The notes under the pieces were generated by a model that was not told the origin of the DNA, made no database searches, and was given only the letters and a program-made list of their open reading frames with translations. A stretch of 35,633 bases of DNA from Welwitschia mirabilis. Taxonomy: Eukaryota; Gnetophyta; Gnetopsida; Welwitschiales. This document shows positions 1 to 10,630 of the stretch, piece by piece. The position numbers and the translations under genes are program-made. Numbering within the stretch: position 1 is the first letter of the stretch; each line of letters opens with the position of its first letter. The stretch spans positions 91,267,866-91,303,498 of the forward strand of contig JBOZIK010000001.1 of the NCBI GenBank assembly GCA_051453625.1, in the 5' to 3' direction.

Positions 1-363
1 TAGATCTCATAGTTTATATTAATTAAGAACTAGTTAAATACTCTTCTTAATTAATCTAAATTATAGAGAAGCTAGTCTTTGTGATAGAAGGATTAGGAAC
101 CAAGAGATTTCATTCCATATCCATTTGCATTTCATTTCCATTCACTTGCATTGCATTTACTTATTTATTTAATTTAAGTTTTTATAAGATTAAAGACCAA
201 AAAGATATTGGAAATCAATTTTCTAACTCTTAGCCAAGTGCCTTCATTGGGATTATGACATTCAGATGAACTACCATCTATACTAGTATGTATTTTATAC
301 AAGTTATTTAATTTATAGGTTTACCTAAACAACTTTAGGATTACATAAATTTACATTAAAACA
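1..363 (+). repeat. 5' LTR of element 1, right-hand part only
   Basis: This stretch matches 9137-9495 almost colinearly, starting at TAGATCTCATAGTTTAT. It ends in ...TTAAAACA just before the primer binding site, as an LTR should. About the first 890 bases of the LTR, judged from the 3' copy, lie to the left of the window. The two copies differ by many scattered substitutions and small indels, so the insertion is old. Confidence 0.9.
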
Positions 364-366
364 TTT

Positions 367-384
367 TGGCACCATTGCCAAAGA
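367..384 (+). other. Primer binding site of element 1 (tRNA-Asp type, decayed)
   Basis: TGGCACCATTGCCAAAGA lies three bases after the LTR end. The usual plant Athila/Tat primer site, complementary to the 3' end of tRNA-Asp, is TGGCGCCGTTGCCGGGGA. The differences are all G-to-A changes, including both CpG sites, which is the pattern expected after cytosine methylation and deamination. Confidence 0.85.
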
Positions 385-651
385 AGGCCACAAGGACCTG
401 GAGAATTGTCATTAATCAAATAAGCACCTTGAATCTTTTGTTTAAGTTATTTATTTGAATTCATGTTGTATTTCTAGTATAGTTTAAAGTAGGTTTACTT
501 CCACATAATTTCAATTTTTTGTAATTTTTTTAGGGACCCTGTCACTCTCTTTATCGTTCCAACGACATTGGGCATAACAATTCTAAAATTTTGAAATTAG
601 TTTTTATTTTTAAAAATTTTTCTTTTATTTTAAGTTTAGTAATAAAAATAC

Positions 652-878
652 TATCATCTTTTCTGTCATTCCCATGATAAGTAAGATGATAACGCTTTTT
701 TGCATTTTGCAATTTTCTTGTTCTGTAAGTTTGAATAAATTGTCATTTTACTTATCATCCCCATGATAGCCTAGATGATGATCTGGTTCTCTTTTGTTAG
801 TAAATTTTTGTAGTTTTGGATTTCTATTACTATGATCATCTTCCTTCCTGTCATCCCCATGACACATAGAGGATGATC
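652..878 (+). repeat. Three hairpin repeats in the leader of element 1
   Basis: Three related folded units lie at 652-691, 753-768 and 834-878. The core is TGTCAT-CCCC-ATGACA, a six-base stem closing a CCCC loop. It is perfect at 849-864 and, as TATCAT-CCCC-ATGATA, at 753-768. The first unit also has outer arms TATCATCTT/AAGATGATA (9 bp) and the third has GATCATC/GATGATC (7 bp). Weaker relatives occur near 3506, 7664, 8485 and 8602, all inside element 1. A role in RNA folding or packaging is only a guess. Confidence 0.75.
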
Positions 879-884
879 TATTAT

Positions 885-1290
885 TCTTGATTTCAGTTTT
901 CTATTTGTTGATTGAGCATACAGGGACATAGTGAATTCTAGTAAAAAGATAAAATATCAAAAAGAATGAAACCTAACTAAAGAAAACATCAGAGAATAAT
1001 TATTTGACTTTGAGATAAATCCAAGTATACACATCCTAGGTACACAAACTCCTAGAATTGAAAAAGAAGATTTTTTTACTTTTATTATTTTAGAATTAGA
1101 TTTTGCAAAAGAAAATTATAGTTTACAAGTAGATCATATTGTTTATTTAAATATGTCAAATGTATCAAACTTGTCACAAAAATAAAAGCAAGTTACTTTA
1201 TCTAATATTCTAATCATAATAGGAACTTCTTCCTCGAATGTAAATATTACTCTTAGGAATTTAAATGCAAATATAAAATGTAAAATTTAA
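885..1290 (+). other. Leader / gag N-terminal region of element 1, not resolved
   Basis: AT-rich sequence between the hairpin units and the first readable Gag residues. Stops are frequent in all forward frames. The gag start codon should lie here, but I cannot point to it. Confidence 0.5.
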
Positions 1291-2105
1291 AATCCTTTTA
1301 ATTTACCTCCTAAAGATGATGTAGAATTAAGAAATTTAAGTTCTTATTCAACTTTTTTAAGGGAACTAGAGGAAGATCCCTTTTAATGTTTAGTTAACAT
1401 TGAACAACTTGTACTCGTCTTAGGAAATGGAAAGAAATGTATTGGTGACTATACTTATATGATTATTTTTTCAGTCACACTTAGAGGAAGAGAAAAAGTT
1501 TGGCTTAAATCTATTCTACATAAAAGTCTTAAATCTTGGAGCCAAGTGCAAGAAGTATTTACTAAACAATTTTTGAGTGAGAGTTCCATGAGGAAGAGAA
1601 TAAAAGAATTAACCAACTTTTAACAACAACCTCACGAGGATTATGTAATAGCCTATGAATAGTTTATAATTACTATTCATTTCAATCTTATTGATGAATT
1701 TCATAAAGAAGAGCTAGTAAATTATTTTTATAGTGGATTGAATGCTTTAACAAAGTAACAAGTAGATTTTTCTTATAAAGGTAACTTGTTAAGTTTAGGC
1801 CTTAATGATGCATGAAGTGTGTTAGAAAACTTAGTAGAAATAAGTCAAACTTAAACTAAGTCCATTAAATAAAATCACACAGTAGGTCAAATTCTAAAAG
1901 ACTTAACAAAGTAAAACATGACAAGGAAGAAAAAAGAGAGACTCAACCAATCTAATGAAAGATTTTACTACTACTCTAGAGAGGTATACATAAATGATAA
2001 TTGATAAAAGTAGTAAAAAATAAAAACTCAACTTCAAATTATGGAATTTTTGAAGATGACCCTCATCTAATAAAAGAATGTCCCTTGTTACCAACTGGTA
2101 AGGAA
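1291..2105 (+). pseudogene. gag: gag capsid and zinc-knuckle relic, element 1
   Basis: Gag would form the virus-like particle and bind the element's RNA. A forward reading with scattered stops gives a retrotransposon Gag core: near 1480-1620 it reads LRGREKVWLKSI, then SWSQVQEVFTKQFL, matching the usual GxAxxWL...TWxExxxxFL pattern. This is followed by ELVNYFYSGLNALT near 1705-1755 and a helix ending VLENLVEI. Near 2040-2105 the reading YGIFEDDPHLIKECPLLP matches the zinc knuckle, but its first two Cys have become Tyr and Phe; His and the last Cys remain. Several in-frame stops (for example after TNF near 1621) kill the gene. The lineage call rests on this order together with the downstream pol. 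Confidence 0.85.
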
Positions 2106-2615
2106 AGGATGTCTGATGAAGTTTATGCCTTCAATCAAAAGACACCTAATTTTAAACATTTACGATAATTTCAACAAAGATTAGGTAGGCAATCTCAATG
2201 GAAACCATTTGAAAGTATATTTAGGAATTCCAACTTTTAACCTAATTTTTAATAAAATCAAAATAGTCCACTTAGAAAATCCATAGAAGAGATGAGAAAA
2301 GTGTAAGATAAAACTAATAACAACATTGAGAAGATCAATAGTAATATTGAAAACTTAGTAAATGTGATTCAACAAATAATGCTTGCCAACAAAACACGAA
2401 AAGGGTCTCTTGCATCTCAACTGATGCCTAATTCAAATGAAGTTAGGAGAAATTTAAAAATAGTGACAAGATGTGAAAAAGATACAACACTCCTATTCAT
2501 GAGGTTTTAACTTCTAAAAATAATGAAATAAATGAGGAAGATGATGTGGAAATTATAAATTCATATCACTTTTCATTAAAATCATATATTAAGGCCTCCA
2601 CTAAAAATACGTCAC
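2106..2615 (+). other. gag-to-protease linker of element 1
   Basis: Low-complexity, Asn/Lys/Gln-rich reading with many stops, in the place where Athila/Tat elements have the variable linker between zinc knuckle and protease. No motif can be claimed. Confidence 0.45.
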
Positions 2616-2619
2616 AAGA

Positions 2620-3337
2620 AAATAAAGGAAAGAAATCATTCATTCCTTGGATTAATAGATTTAATACGAATCCTATTTTTGATGAGCACTTGAAAGCTTT
2701 GATGTAAGAAGTTAACATCAACCTTTCTTTTTAGAAAATCTTGCAAGAAAATCCTAAATGTTCTAAGTTATTAGAGGATTTAGTAAGAATAAATTAAAAA
2801 CATATCATTTTTAGTAAAGTTTTTCTTACCCAATCTCTTTCCAACTTAGTCATGCAAAAATTTTCTATATTCAAAGACCCTGGGTCTACAACTGTAAGTG
2901 TTACCTTAGAAGGAAATAAAAGAATTCGAAAGGCTTTAATTTACATAGGAGAAAGTGTAAACATCATGGCTCTCCACATATGTAAAAGACTTAGATTAGA
3001 AAACAGAGTTGAACTTACACTGATCATCTTAGAAGTAGCTTATACCTTAATCAAGAAATCATTAGGAATTATAAAAGACCTAGCTATCCAAATTGAGGAA
3101 TCTTTTTATCCCATCATTGTTGTCATAATTGAAATAGAACATGATGGAGGATATCCACTCCTTTTAGGAGTAGCCTTTTATGTAATTTCCCATTACATCA
3201 TTGACACAAGATCTGGGATGATGAGATATCATTTTAATAGTAAACAAATTATCATTAGAGTTTTTGATGCTACTAAAAAGGACATAGGAATTAAGTTTAA
3301 TTTCAAAGATGAATTGAAACCAAACTTGTTTTTATAA
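2620..3337 (+). pseudogene. Retropepsin (protease) relic, element 1
   Basis: The protease would cleave the Gag-Pol polyprotein. Upstream is the usual pre-protease helix (LQENPKCSKLLEDL near 2740-2780), broken by stops. From 2852 to 3337 a 161-codon stretch is open and carries FKDPGSTTVSVTLEG and then ALIYIGESVNIMAL. In relatives the latter reads ALCDLGASxNLMPL, so the catalytic Asp is replaced by Tyr. Further on are GIIKDLAIQIEESFYPI and PLLLGVAFYVIS (family: PLILGRPFLATA), ending IIRVFDATKK. Order and length fit the Athila/Tat protease. The ATG at 2852 is an internal Met, not a true start, because the domain is made as part of a polyprotein. The enzyme is dead. Confidence 0.9.
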
Positions 3338-3569
3338 CATCGACAAATTGAAAAGATATTAATCATGCTACATGAATCAAATTTATATGATAACCCCATT
3401 TAAACAAATTCTCTTAAGGCTAAGAATGAAGAACACATATATTAGAAAGAAATTCAGCATCTTTATTTGATAAAAAAAACTTTTTGAGGCATGTCATACC
3501 ACATATGTCGTCCCCATAACAGATGGGATGATAACTCAAAATATCACTCTTAAGCTTAATAAATTATCC

Positions 3570-4330
3570 CAAGGATTAAAATATATTTATCTTTCTAAAA
3601 ATCAAACGAAACCTTTGATAATTAGTGATCTTCTCACTTCTCAACAAGAATCCAGCTTGATCTCAATCTTAATTTCAAAATAAAATACCTTTACTTGGAC
3701 ACATAAAGACTTATCTACCATTCCTCTTTTCATAGTTTAACATAAAATTTATCTTGACGATAATACTAAACCTGTTAGAAAACCCTAATGAAGACTCAAT
3801 CCGACCCTTAAATAAATTGTTAAAGATAAAATCATTAAATTTATGGATGTCAGAATTATATATGTCATATCCAATAGATAGTGAATTAGTCCTTTAATAG
3901 TAGTTCTAAAGAAGGGGAAAAATGGAGAATATGCACTGATTTTAGAAAACTTAATGAAGTCACTAAAAAAAGATCATTGTCCTTTAGTCTTTCTTAATCA
4001 AGTACTTGATAGAATGCAAGGTTATGCCTACTATTGTTTCTTTGAAGGATATAGTAGCTATAATCAAATTTGTATAGCAAGTGAAGACCAAGCTAAAACC
4101 AATGCCTTTTGGGCTTTGCAATGCCCCTTGAACCTTTCAATAAGCCATGATCGGGATCTTTTCTAATATGATAGAGGATCCATTTAAAATTTTTATGGAT
4201 GACTTCTCCATCTTTGGTGATATAAGATTAGATAAAGTCCTAGATCAATGTATTGAGAGTGCTTACATTTGAGTTGGGAAAAGAGTTTTCTCCTTATCCA
4301 ACATGAAATTGTTTTAGGTCATTAATTTTA
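3570..4330 (+). pseudogene. Reverse transcriptase relic, element 1
   Basis: RT would copy the element's RNA into DNA. Readable blocks in order: KPLIISDLLTSQQ (about 3610), HKIYLDDNTKPVRKP (about 3741), RLNPTLK, the finger motif KKGKNGEYALIL (about 3914), KDHCPLVFLNQVLDRM (about 3966), YYCFFEGYSSYNQI (4029-4070), MPFGLCNAP (from 4102) and FMDDFSIFGD (4192-4221). The box FMDD is intact, but the earlier catalytic Asp (LDG in relatives) is Glu. About 13 residues that normally lie between the EDQxKT and MPFGLCNAP motifs are missing, together with a frameshift. Stops follow MPFGLCNAP. Position before RNase H and integrase is as in Ty3/gypsy, not Ty1/copia. Confidence 0.92.
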
Positions 4331-4339
4331 AAAGAAGGG

Positions 4340-4960
4340 ATTAGGATGGACCCCATAAAAGTTGATATCATTAAAACCCTTATCCCTCTAACTAATGTCA
4401 AACAAGTTAGATCTTTTCTAGGTCATACTAGTTTTTATCGATGATTCATTCATGATTATACCAAAATTTATAAAACTCTCTACTTCTTACTTGAAAAAGA
4501 TGTTAAATTTAATTGGAATAATTCATGCCAACTTGCATTTAAAACCCTCATCATGGGTCTTAGTTGGAGTAAAGAATTTAAACTTATGTATGATGCAAGC
4601 AACATTACTATAGGAGGGGTTCTTAGCCAAAAGTATGAACATGGTTTCAAAGTCATATCTTATCTTAGTAAAACTTTGTCTCAAGCCTAATCTAGCTATA
4701 CTACTATCAAGAGAGAAATTATTACCATTATCTTTTACTTAGATTATATTCAACATTATTTTCTTAGTTTTCACTTCAATATTTACATAGGTCATGTAGC
4801 CATCTGCTATCTCCTAACTAAAAAAAAAAACTCTAATGTTAGACTTATTAGATGGATGATTTTCATGTAAGAATTTAATCTTATCATCATTGATAAAGCT
4901 AAAAAACATAACAATGTTTCTGATCATCTATTTCAACTTTCTTTCTCTCATGATGAAACT
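4340..4960 (+). pseudogene. RT thumb and RNase H relic, element 1
   Basis: RNase H would remove the RNA strand during reverse transcription. The thumb region reads VDIIKTLIPLTNVKQVRSFL and then GHTSFYR, with a stop replacing the next residue. RNase H follows: FKLMYDASNITIGGVLSQ (from about 4577) keeps the first catalytic Asp (GAT 4592-4594). Later come VISYLSKTLSQA, YTTIKREIITIIF, AICYLLTKKK, NVRLIRWMIFM and finally NNVSDHLFQLSF near 4915-4945. The frame is long and mostly consistent, with isolated stops at 4444 and near 4689 and 4868. It is clearly one degraded domain. Confidence 0.9.
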
Positions 4961-4969
4961 CCCATTAAT

Positions 4970-6310
4970 CACTCTTTTCTTGACGAACAACTCTTTGCAA
5001 TTAAACAACTTTATGCCATCTCATCTTCTCATCCTACTCCTTGGTATGCTGACATCATGAACTACCTTGTAACTATGAAAACTCCTCAGCATTGAAATCA
5101 TAACCAATGTAAAACTTTTGTCTATAGGATATGTGACTATGAGTGGAATGAACCCCATCTTTATAGACGTTGCAAAGACTAAATTATGCATAAGTATGTA
5201 CCTAAGTAGGAAACTTTAGAAATCTTAAAACTTTGCCATGATAAGATATGTGAAGGATATTTTAGTGGCAAAAAGACCATCATGAAAAATCTTTACTCTA
5301 GTTTTTATTGGCCTACTCTTTTTAAAAACTTATTTAACTTTTCTAGGAACTATGATGCATGTCAACACTATGGTAGCCTAACTTGTTCTCATGATATATC
5401 CCTTAAACCTATACTTAAATGTAAACCTTTTGATTATTAGGGAATTAACTTTATAGACCCAATTACATCACCTTACCATGAGAAATATTATATCCTTGTT
5501 GCCATGAATTATGTTACTAAGTGGGTTGAAGCTCTTCCTACTACCAAAAATGATGCCTAAATCATTTGCAACTTTGTTTAAACTCATATCTTTTAATCAT
5601 TTTTTCTTCCATAAATTATCATTAGTGATTAAGAAACTCATTTCATTAATCACCTTTTTTGAAAACTTCTTTTATTCATTAGAGTTAAAAATAGAATTTC
5701 TTATGCCTATCATTCTCAAACCAATAGTCAAGCTAAAAATAAAAATAAAGAAATAAAAAAAGCTTTAAAAATTAGTCTTTGTCAATAAGAAAACTTGTTT
5801 CTGTAAACTTAATGATGTTATTTGATGTTATCACACTACTTGATGAGATTCCCTAGGTTTCTCACCCTATAAACTTGTGTATGGCAAAGTGTATGTTTTA
5901 TCAGTTGATGTTTGCTATAATTTTTATCGATTCACTCTTCAACTTAGCCTTATTGAAATAATAATCTTAAAATTTGATTAGCCCAACTTGACCATTTATA
6001 TGAAAAAAATACTCATGCTTTACATCATCAACTCATTTATAAAATTCAAGCCAAGTTTAGACATGATAAAAAGATTATTCATAAATAGTTTGAACCTGGT
6101 CAACTTGTCCTTCTATAAGCACCTGAGTACACCTTTTACATAATAAGTTAACTTCTAAATGGTTAGATTCTTATTTTATTAAAAAAGTACACTCAAATGG
6201 CTTAGTTAAATCTTTGATGCAAACACTAAAAAAATTTAAAAAATTAATGGACAAAGGTTAAAAATTAATAAGTCATCTCTTGATGAAATCTTAAACATGA
6301 TAGAAGCACT
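4970..6310 (+). pseudogene. Integrase relic, element 1
   Basis: Integrase would insert the DNA copy. The zinc-binding N-terminal domain reads LCHDKICEGYFSGKKT, FYWPTLFKN and YDACQHYG (about 5228-5372); the second His and first Cys of HHCC are both Tyr. The core has GINFIDP at 5441 (first catalytic Asp now Asn), YILVAMNYVTKWVEALPTT, then IISD with a stop directly after (Asp 5627-5629 kept), and HSQTNSQAKNKNKEIKKAL (catalytic Glu now Lys at 5735-5737). The C-terminal part includes FSPYKLVYGK near 5860 and ends KINGQRLK near 6240, the usual end of Athila/Tat integrases. Catalysis is lost in several ways. Confidence 0.92.
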
Positions 6311-6596
6311 TATTTTGGAATATCCTCTTTATAAGGAGGACCTTCCTTTTATTATTTTCTAAATTCTCTGTTAACTCATTCCTTAGGTTAATATCATGTT
6401 ATCACTTGAATATTTTTAACTTGACATATGTGTTTACTTATGAAGTTTCCATGATTATTAAATATTTTACTTGGGTATTTTCAATGATAAGATTGGCTTC
6501 ATCTAATCTTCAGACATTCATATTTATATAAACTTTATTTTAGAAGGAAGATGCTTTGGTTCTTTTATTCTCTTTCAATGATGTTAGTAATTAGTT

Positions 6597-6696
6597 NNNN
6601 NNNNNNNNNNNNNNNNNNNNNNNNNNNNNNNNNNNNNNNNNNNNNNNNNNNNNNNNNNNNNNNNNNNNNNNNNNNNNNNNNNNNNNNNNNNNNNNN
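6597..6696. other. Assembly gap of exactly 100 N
   Basis: The run of N is exactly 100 bases, the conventional size for a gap of unknown length. Any translation crossing it is meaningless. Confidence 0.95.
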
Positions 6697-6706
6697 AGAG
6701 AGAGAG

Positions 6707-6745
<39 letters not shown>

Positions 6746-6748
6746 GAT
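6697..6748 (+). repeat. (GA)n microsatellite at gap edge
   Basis: Nearly pure AG dinucleotides with a few T substitutions. The tract touches the gap, so its true length is unknown; it probably caused the assembly break. Confidence 0.9.
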
Positions 6749-8232
6749 AATAAAGACCATGCTCTTTCATATTATATCTTAGAAACATTGTTATCATGAT
6801 GTCCTATCACAAGTGCACTGGGGCAAATATTCCCAAGAGGGGCCTTTGGAAGTGTGATATGTTAGCTATGGGAACTCCACTAGGGAGTCAGTTGGCCACA
6901 TTGTGTGGATCCTTACTCCTCTGACAGTGGTTGTACTCTCCTCATCATAGAAAAATAAATTCCATTTTGAGGCTATGGGATTAGTGGTATCCCTAGTATC
7001 ATCGACATTTATTGTTTTCTAGATTCAGTTCTCTTTATTTATTTCTATTACTTCTACATGATCATTCTACTTTTTAGATTCTTGTGTTCTTTTGATATGG
7101 TAAACTATAAGTTCTTATCTTAAGTAATTTTTTATCTTATCATTCATTATTTAATAACATTAGATATACTTGACATCATCTTAATCATTACCTAATTGAG
7201 TGGTAATTTATAATTTCTACATACTATCATGCATCTTTTATCAAGTGATTTTATGATTATTGCCAAGGGAATTTGTTAGGTTAGCATTTAGGGTAAAAAA
7301 TCAATCTTCTTCATGTTTCTAGTGTTCATTTTTATTTTTGTTTTTCTTTAATTATTTTATTGGATTTTTTAAAGTTATTTTCCATATTTTTTCAGCATCA
7401 TATTATGGATCTAATAATTTTGTAGGTCCTTGTTGATATTTATCCATAATTTTTCTTGAGCATTGCTTATTTCCACTTTATGCATTTTATTCTACTTTTA
7501 CCTTTTCTTTCTCCACCCTGAGGATGTTCTTTAGGATTTTTCTTCATTTTTCCCCTGTCTTTTGTTATCTTTCTGTTGTTTTTCTATGTTTGCTTATTTT
7601 CTAAATTTTTCTGGTTTTACTTTTTCCTCCAAATAGCTTATTTAATGACTGTTGTCGCATGCATGTCATTCTAATGACAGAGGAAATGACACTCCTTTTT
7701 TATTCTTGATGCAATTTGGGACATCTTGCTTCTCTTATGAGGGGGAAAGGATAGGACACCTTTCTGGGCATTATTCTATGAATTTCAACATAAATTTTTT
7801 ATATTCTGAGTGTTCATGATATAAATTTATGATGGATTATTTGGATTAGTTTTTTCATGTTATTTGAATAAATTTATGAAGAATTCATGAACTTTATCTT
7901 ACAGGATCCAGTAGCACATTTACAAGTTTTTCTATAGCCATATTTTAGATCATCTAAGAAAAATGCTATATCTACTCTTATCCTTTGCCCTTATGATGAC
8001 ACTAGTTTCTTTTTTATGATTTTTGTATGTGTATAGCATTCATTTATTCTATAGTGACATGCTTAAGTAGGGGGCTTAGGAAAATTTTATAGCATTTGTA
8101 TCAGTTATCTATTTGTGATATCATTCTTACATGATTTAATGGGACTCAATTTACATTTTTCTAGTACTATTTTATCTTACTCAAATTGGTTTGCAATCTA
8201 GTTGATTACTTACTTTATTAGGGACTAACAAG

Positions 8233-8246
8233 GCTAAGTAGGGGCC
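8233..8246 (+). other. Polypurine tract of element 1
   Basis: GCTAAGTAGGGGCC lies directly before the 3' LTR and is the expected site where plus-strand DNA synthesis starts. It is somewhat eroded (CC at the end). Confidence 0.65.
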
Positions 8247-8248
8247 TA

Positions 8249-9495
8249 TGTTATGATGCCAATTTATAGGAATTTAATCATGTATTTTGATTGCTTTTAT
8301 AGGACATTTACACAGATTTGGATATAATATTGATGATTATAGAGATCTAATAAGGTGATTAGTAAAACATGTAATTCTTAGCATATTTAGTATTTTCTCA
8401 AGCTTATTCTGACACTGTATATTTGGAAGAAAACTTCATAATGTAAAAGACGGATTTACCTTTGAGATTGGAGATAAGGAAGATTGTCATCCCCTATATC
8501 ATACTCATAATAGGTAGGACGATGGCACTTCTGACATGGACAAAAGTTGTAGGGATGATAGCAAGGCATGAAGATATTTTGACATAGAATGATGTCCCCT
8601 ATGTCATCCCAGTGACAGTGAAAATGATAGCTATTTTTGTATGGTTGAAAATAAATATCTTTATAATGAGGTTAAGTGACCCATGTGGATTGTTAGGGTT
8701 TCTTTTCTGACTTATAGGATTTAGTTTCTAGAACCTCAATGCAAACTATCAATACCCTTTTCCTCTTTAATTTTTGCTTCCATCTTTAGTACCTGATATG
8801 CTTGTGATGGAAGATTGAAGAGCAAGAGGTCCATCCAGAGTTACAAAAAGGAGTTTCCTTGGTGTTAGCCTAAGTCTCTTCCATTGAGGTGTTGTTATTA
8901 TATTGTAAGTGAATGTAAAGTTTTTAGTTAATCTAAATACTCTTTTAAATCAATACAGTTGCTATTTCATTTAAATTCTATATGTCTTTTATGGTTTACA
9001 TTGATTATAGTTTAAAGTAACAAAGCTATGATTTATCTAAATCATAAGGACAACCTTTATTAAGGTTGATCTTGTTTAGTTTTAGATTTGTGTTGCTTTT
9101 CCATTTTATCTCACTTTACATTTATATTACACTTGTTAGATCTCATAGTTTATGTTGGTTAAGAACTAGTTGAATACTCTTCTTAATTAATCTAAGTTAC
9201 ATAGAATCTAGTCCTTGTGATAGAAGGATTTCAAATCAAGAGAGTTCATTCCATATCCATTTGCATTTTATTTCCATTCAATTGCATTGCATTTACTTAT
9301 TTATTTACTTTATTTTTTATAATATAAAAGACCAAAAACATATTAGAAATAAATTCTCTAAATCTTAGCCTAGTGTCTTTGTTGGGATTACGACATTCGA
9401 GTAAACTCCTGTATATACTAGTATGTATTTTCTGCAAGTTATTTGATTTATAGGTGTACTTAAAGAACTTTAGAATTGCATAAATTCACACCACA
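8249..9495 (+). repeat. 3' LTR of element 1
   Basis: About 1.25 kb from TGTTATGATGCC to ...CACACCACA. The right third (9137-9495) matches the start of the window. The left border is inferred from the TG after the polypurine tract. The LTR would hold the promoter and RNA end, but I see no convincing TATA box. Two hairpin-family units lie at about 8485-8500 and 8602-8617. Confidence 0.82.
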
Positions 9496-9514
9496 ATGGA
9501 TAACATGCCTAATT

Positions 9515-10335
9515 CTATTGAAAGAATAGTGTCATAACACTAGATACTAAATAAGATCAAAATTCTTAAAACAAAGGTATTCATAATTATAAAATGGAAT
9601 GTAAAATGAAAATTAAAGCAAGAATTGAGAACCCTCTGTGTTTTCTTCTTTTAGCAATTGTACTTAAAATTTACTTAGTATTCTTAAAATTTTATAAGTT
9701 AACTTAGTTGATACCTCACTTATTTGACATTTACTCCATTAAATAAAATTAAAAATTACATAAATCTTAATAAAAATGTCATTACCTTAGGTAATTTGGA
9801 TCTTTTATCCATAGGTTATATGGTTTAGTTTTATTTGTATTGTCATTTTCTATTTCATACCTAGATACATTACCATTTAACGCACCTCCATTTTATAAGA
9901 AATATTACCATGATATACAAATGTTTTTATTATGGACTAATCTTTCACTTCATGTTTATCTAGGAAAATCAAGCTTGAATTATTGAAAAGAATATATTAG
10001 TTGGTATACAAAGATCGTCATTTCTTATTATTTAAATTTTTCTTTGCATTGTAGCTTAATTACATTTTCATGCATCTTTTCCCCTCTGAAATAAATGGCA
10101 TGTAATGAAGAATTTTGCTTTACATTCAATTCTTTCTATCTGTTTAAACTCTAAGGACATAGTTTAACTTTGGTTGGAAGATATGGCATTCACATTTTTT
10201 ATTTTAATAATTAAAATTGACTGAAAATTTCAAGTTTATCATTCTTATAATTGAATTTTTTTCCTTAAAACTTTTCCATGTTAATCATTTTTATCATGAT
10301 TTTAATAAAGAGACTAGAAAAAGTCTAGTTAAGGA
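9515..10335 (+). mobile_element. 3' internal tail of an element related to element 2
   Basis: No coding. The stretch aligns by eye, with gaps, to the 3' internal region of element 2 (about 16815-18166). Shared landmarks include 'TCATAACACTAGATACTAAA' against 'TCACAACACTAAATTCTTAA', the 'AAGGACATAGTTTAACTTTG' region against 'GAGGACAAATTTTAGCTATG', and the end 'GACTAGAAAAAGTCTAG' against 'AACTAGTAAAAGGTTGG' just before the LTR start. It directly follows the 3' LTR of element 1, so element 1 probably inserted into this older copy. Confidence 0.6.
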
Positions 10336-10630
10336 TGTTACAATATATGAAAATTGAAGTATATTAGGTAAGTTTAGGATAGACAAAGAATTAATTTAGT
10401 AGTTTTATTATAAAAATATCTCTTGTATCATTCTTTATATCATATGCGAGTTTAACTTATATCCATAATATTTTTAGAATTTTGACCATGTTTTAGAACA
10501 CATGTCTGAAGATGGATTCAACTTTATACAAAATGATAACTGCATTGGAGGCATGTGGTTGTGATACTAATTGGTAAATAAATCTTGCTTTAAAGGTCAT
10601 GTGTTAAGTTCTTTATGGAAATCCCCAACA

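Larger units (their letters stand above)
6311..8232 (+). other. Long 3' untranslated region of element 1
   Basis: About 1.9 kb without coding signal between integrase and the polypurine tract, containing an assembly gap and a microsatellite. Athila/Tat elements often have long 3' regions, some with an extra ORF, but none can be recognised here. One hairpin unit lies at 7664-7679 (TGTCAT-TCTA-ATGACA). A purine run AAGTAGGGGGCTTAGG near 8065-8080 resembles the polypurine tract about 170 bases further on. Confidence 0.6.
1..9495 (+). mobile_element. Element 1: Athila/Tat-type Ty3/gypsy retrotransposon, degenerate, 5' end cut by window
   Basis: The order is partial 5' LTR, tRNA-Asp-type primer site, leader, gag, protease, RT, RNase H, integrase, long 3' untranslated region, polypurine tract and 3' LTR. 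Bases 1-363 align along their whole length with 9137-9495, which fixes both right-hand LTR borders. The protein relics follow the gag and pol layout of the plant Athila/Tat clade of Ty3/gypsy. Every reading frame carries stops and frameshifts, so the copy cannot move by itself. The unit lies against a second element's internal tail beginning near 9515, which suggests nested insertion. A target-site duplication cannot be checked because the left border is outside the window. Confidence 0.9.

Noticed and set aside
652-878. CRISPR-like spaced repeats in the leader
   Set aside because: The units are palindromic, diverged and unevenly spaced, with no array and no cas genes, in a plant retrotransposon.
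1903-2094. 63-codon minus-strand open frame
   Set aside because: It lies across the gag zinc-knuckle relic of element 1 on the other strand, is Leu/Ile-rich and has no domain.
5511-5756. 81-codon open frame
   Set aside because: It is out of frame with the integrase motifs (IISD, HSQTN) that cover the same bases, so it is a shadow frame.
6551-6797. Open frames on both strands across the N gap
   Set aside because: They are made of N codons and the GA repeat and have no biological meaning.
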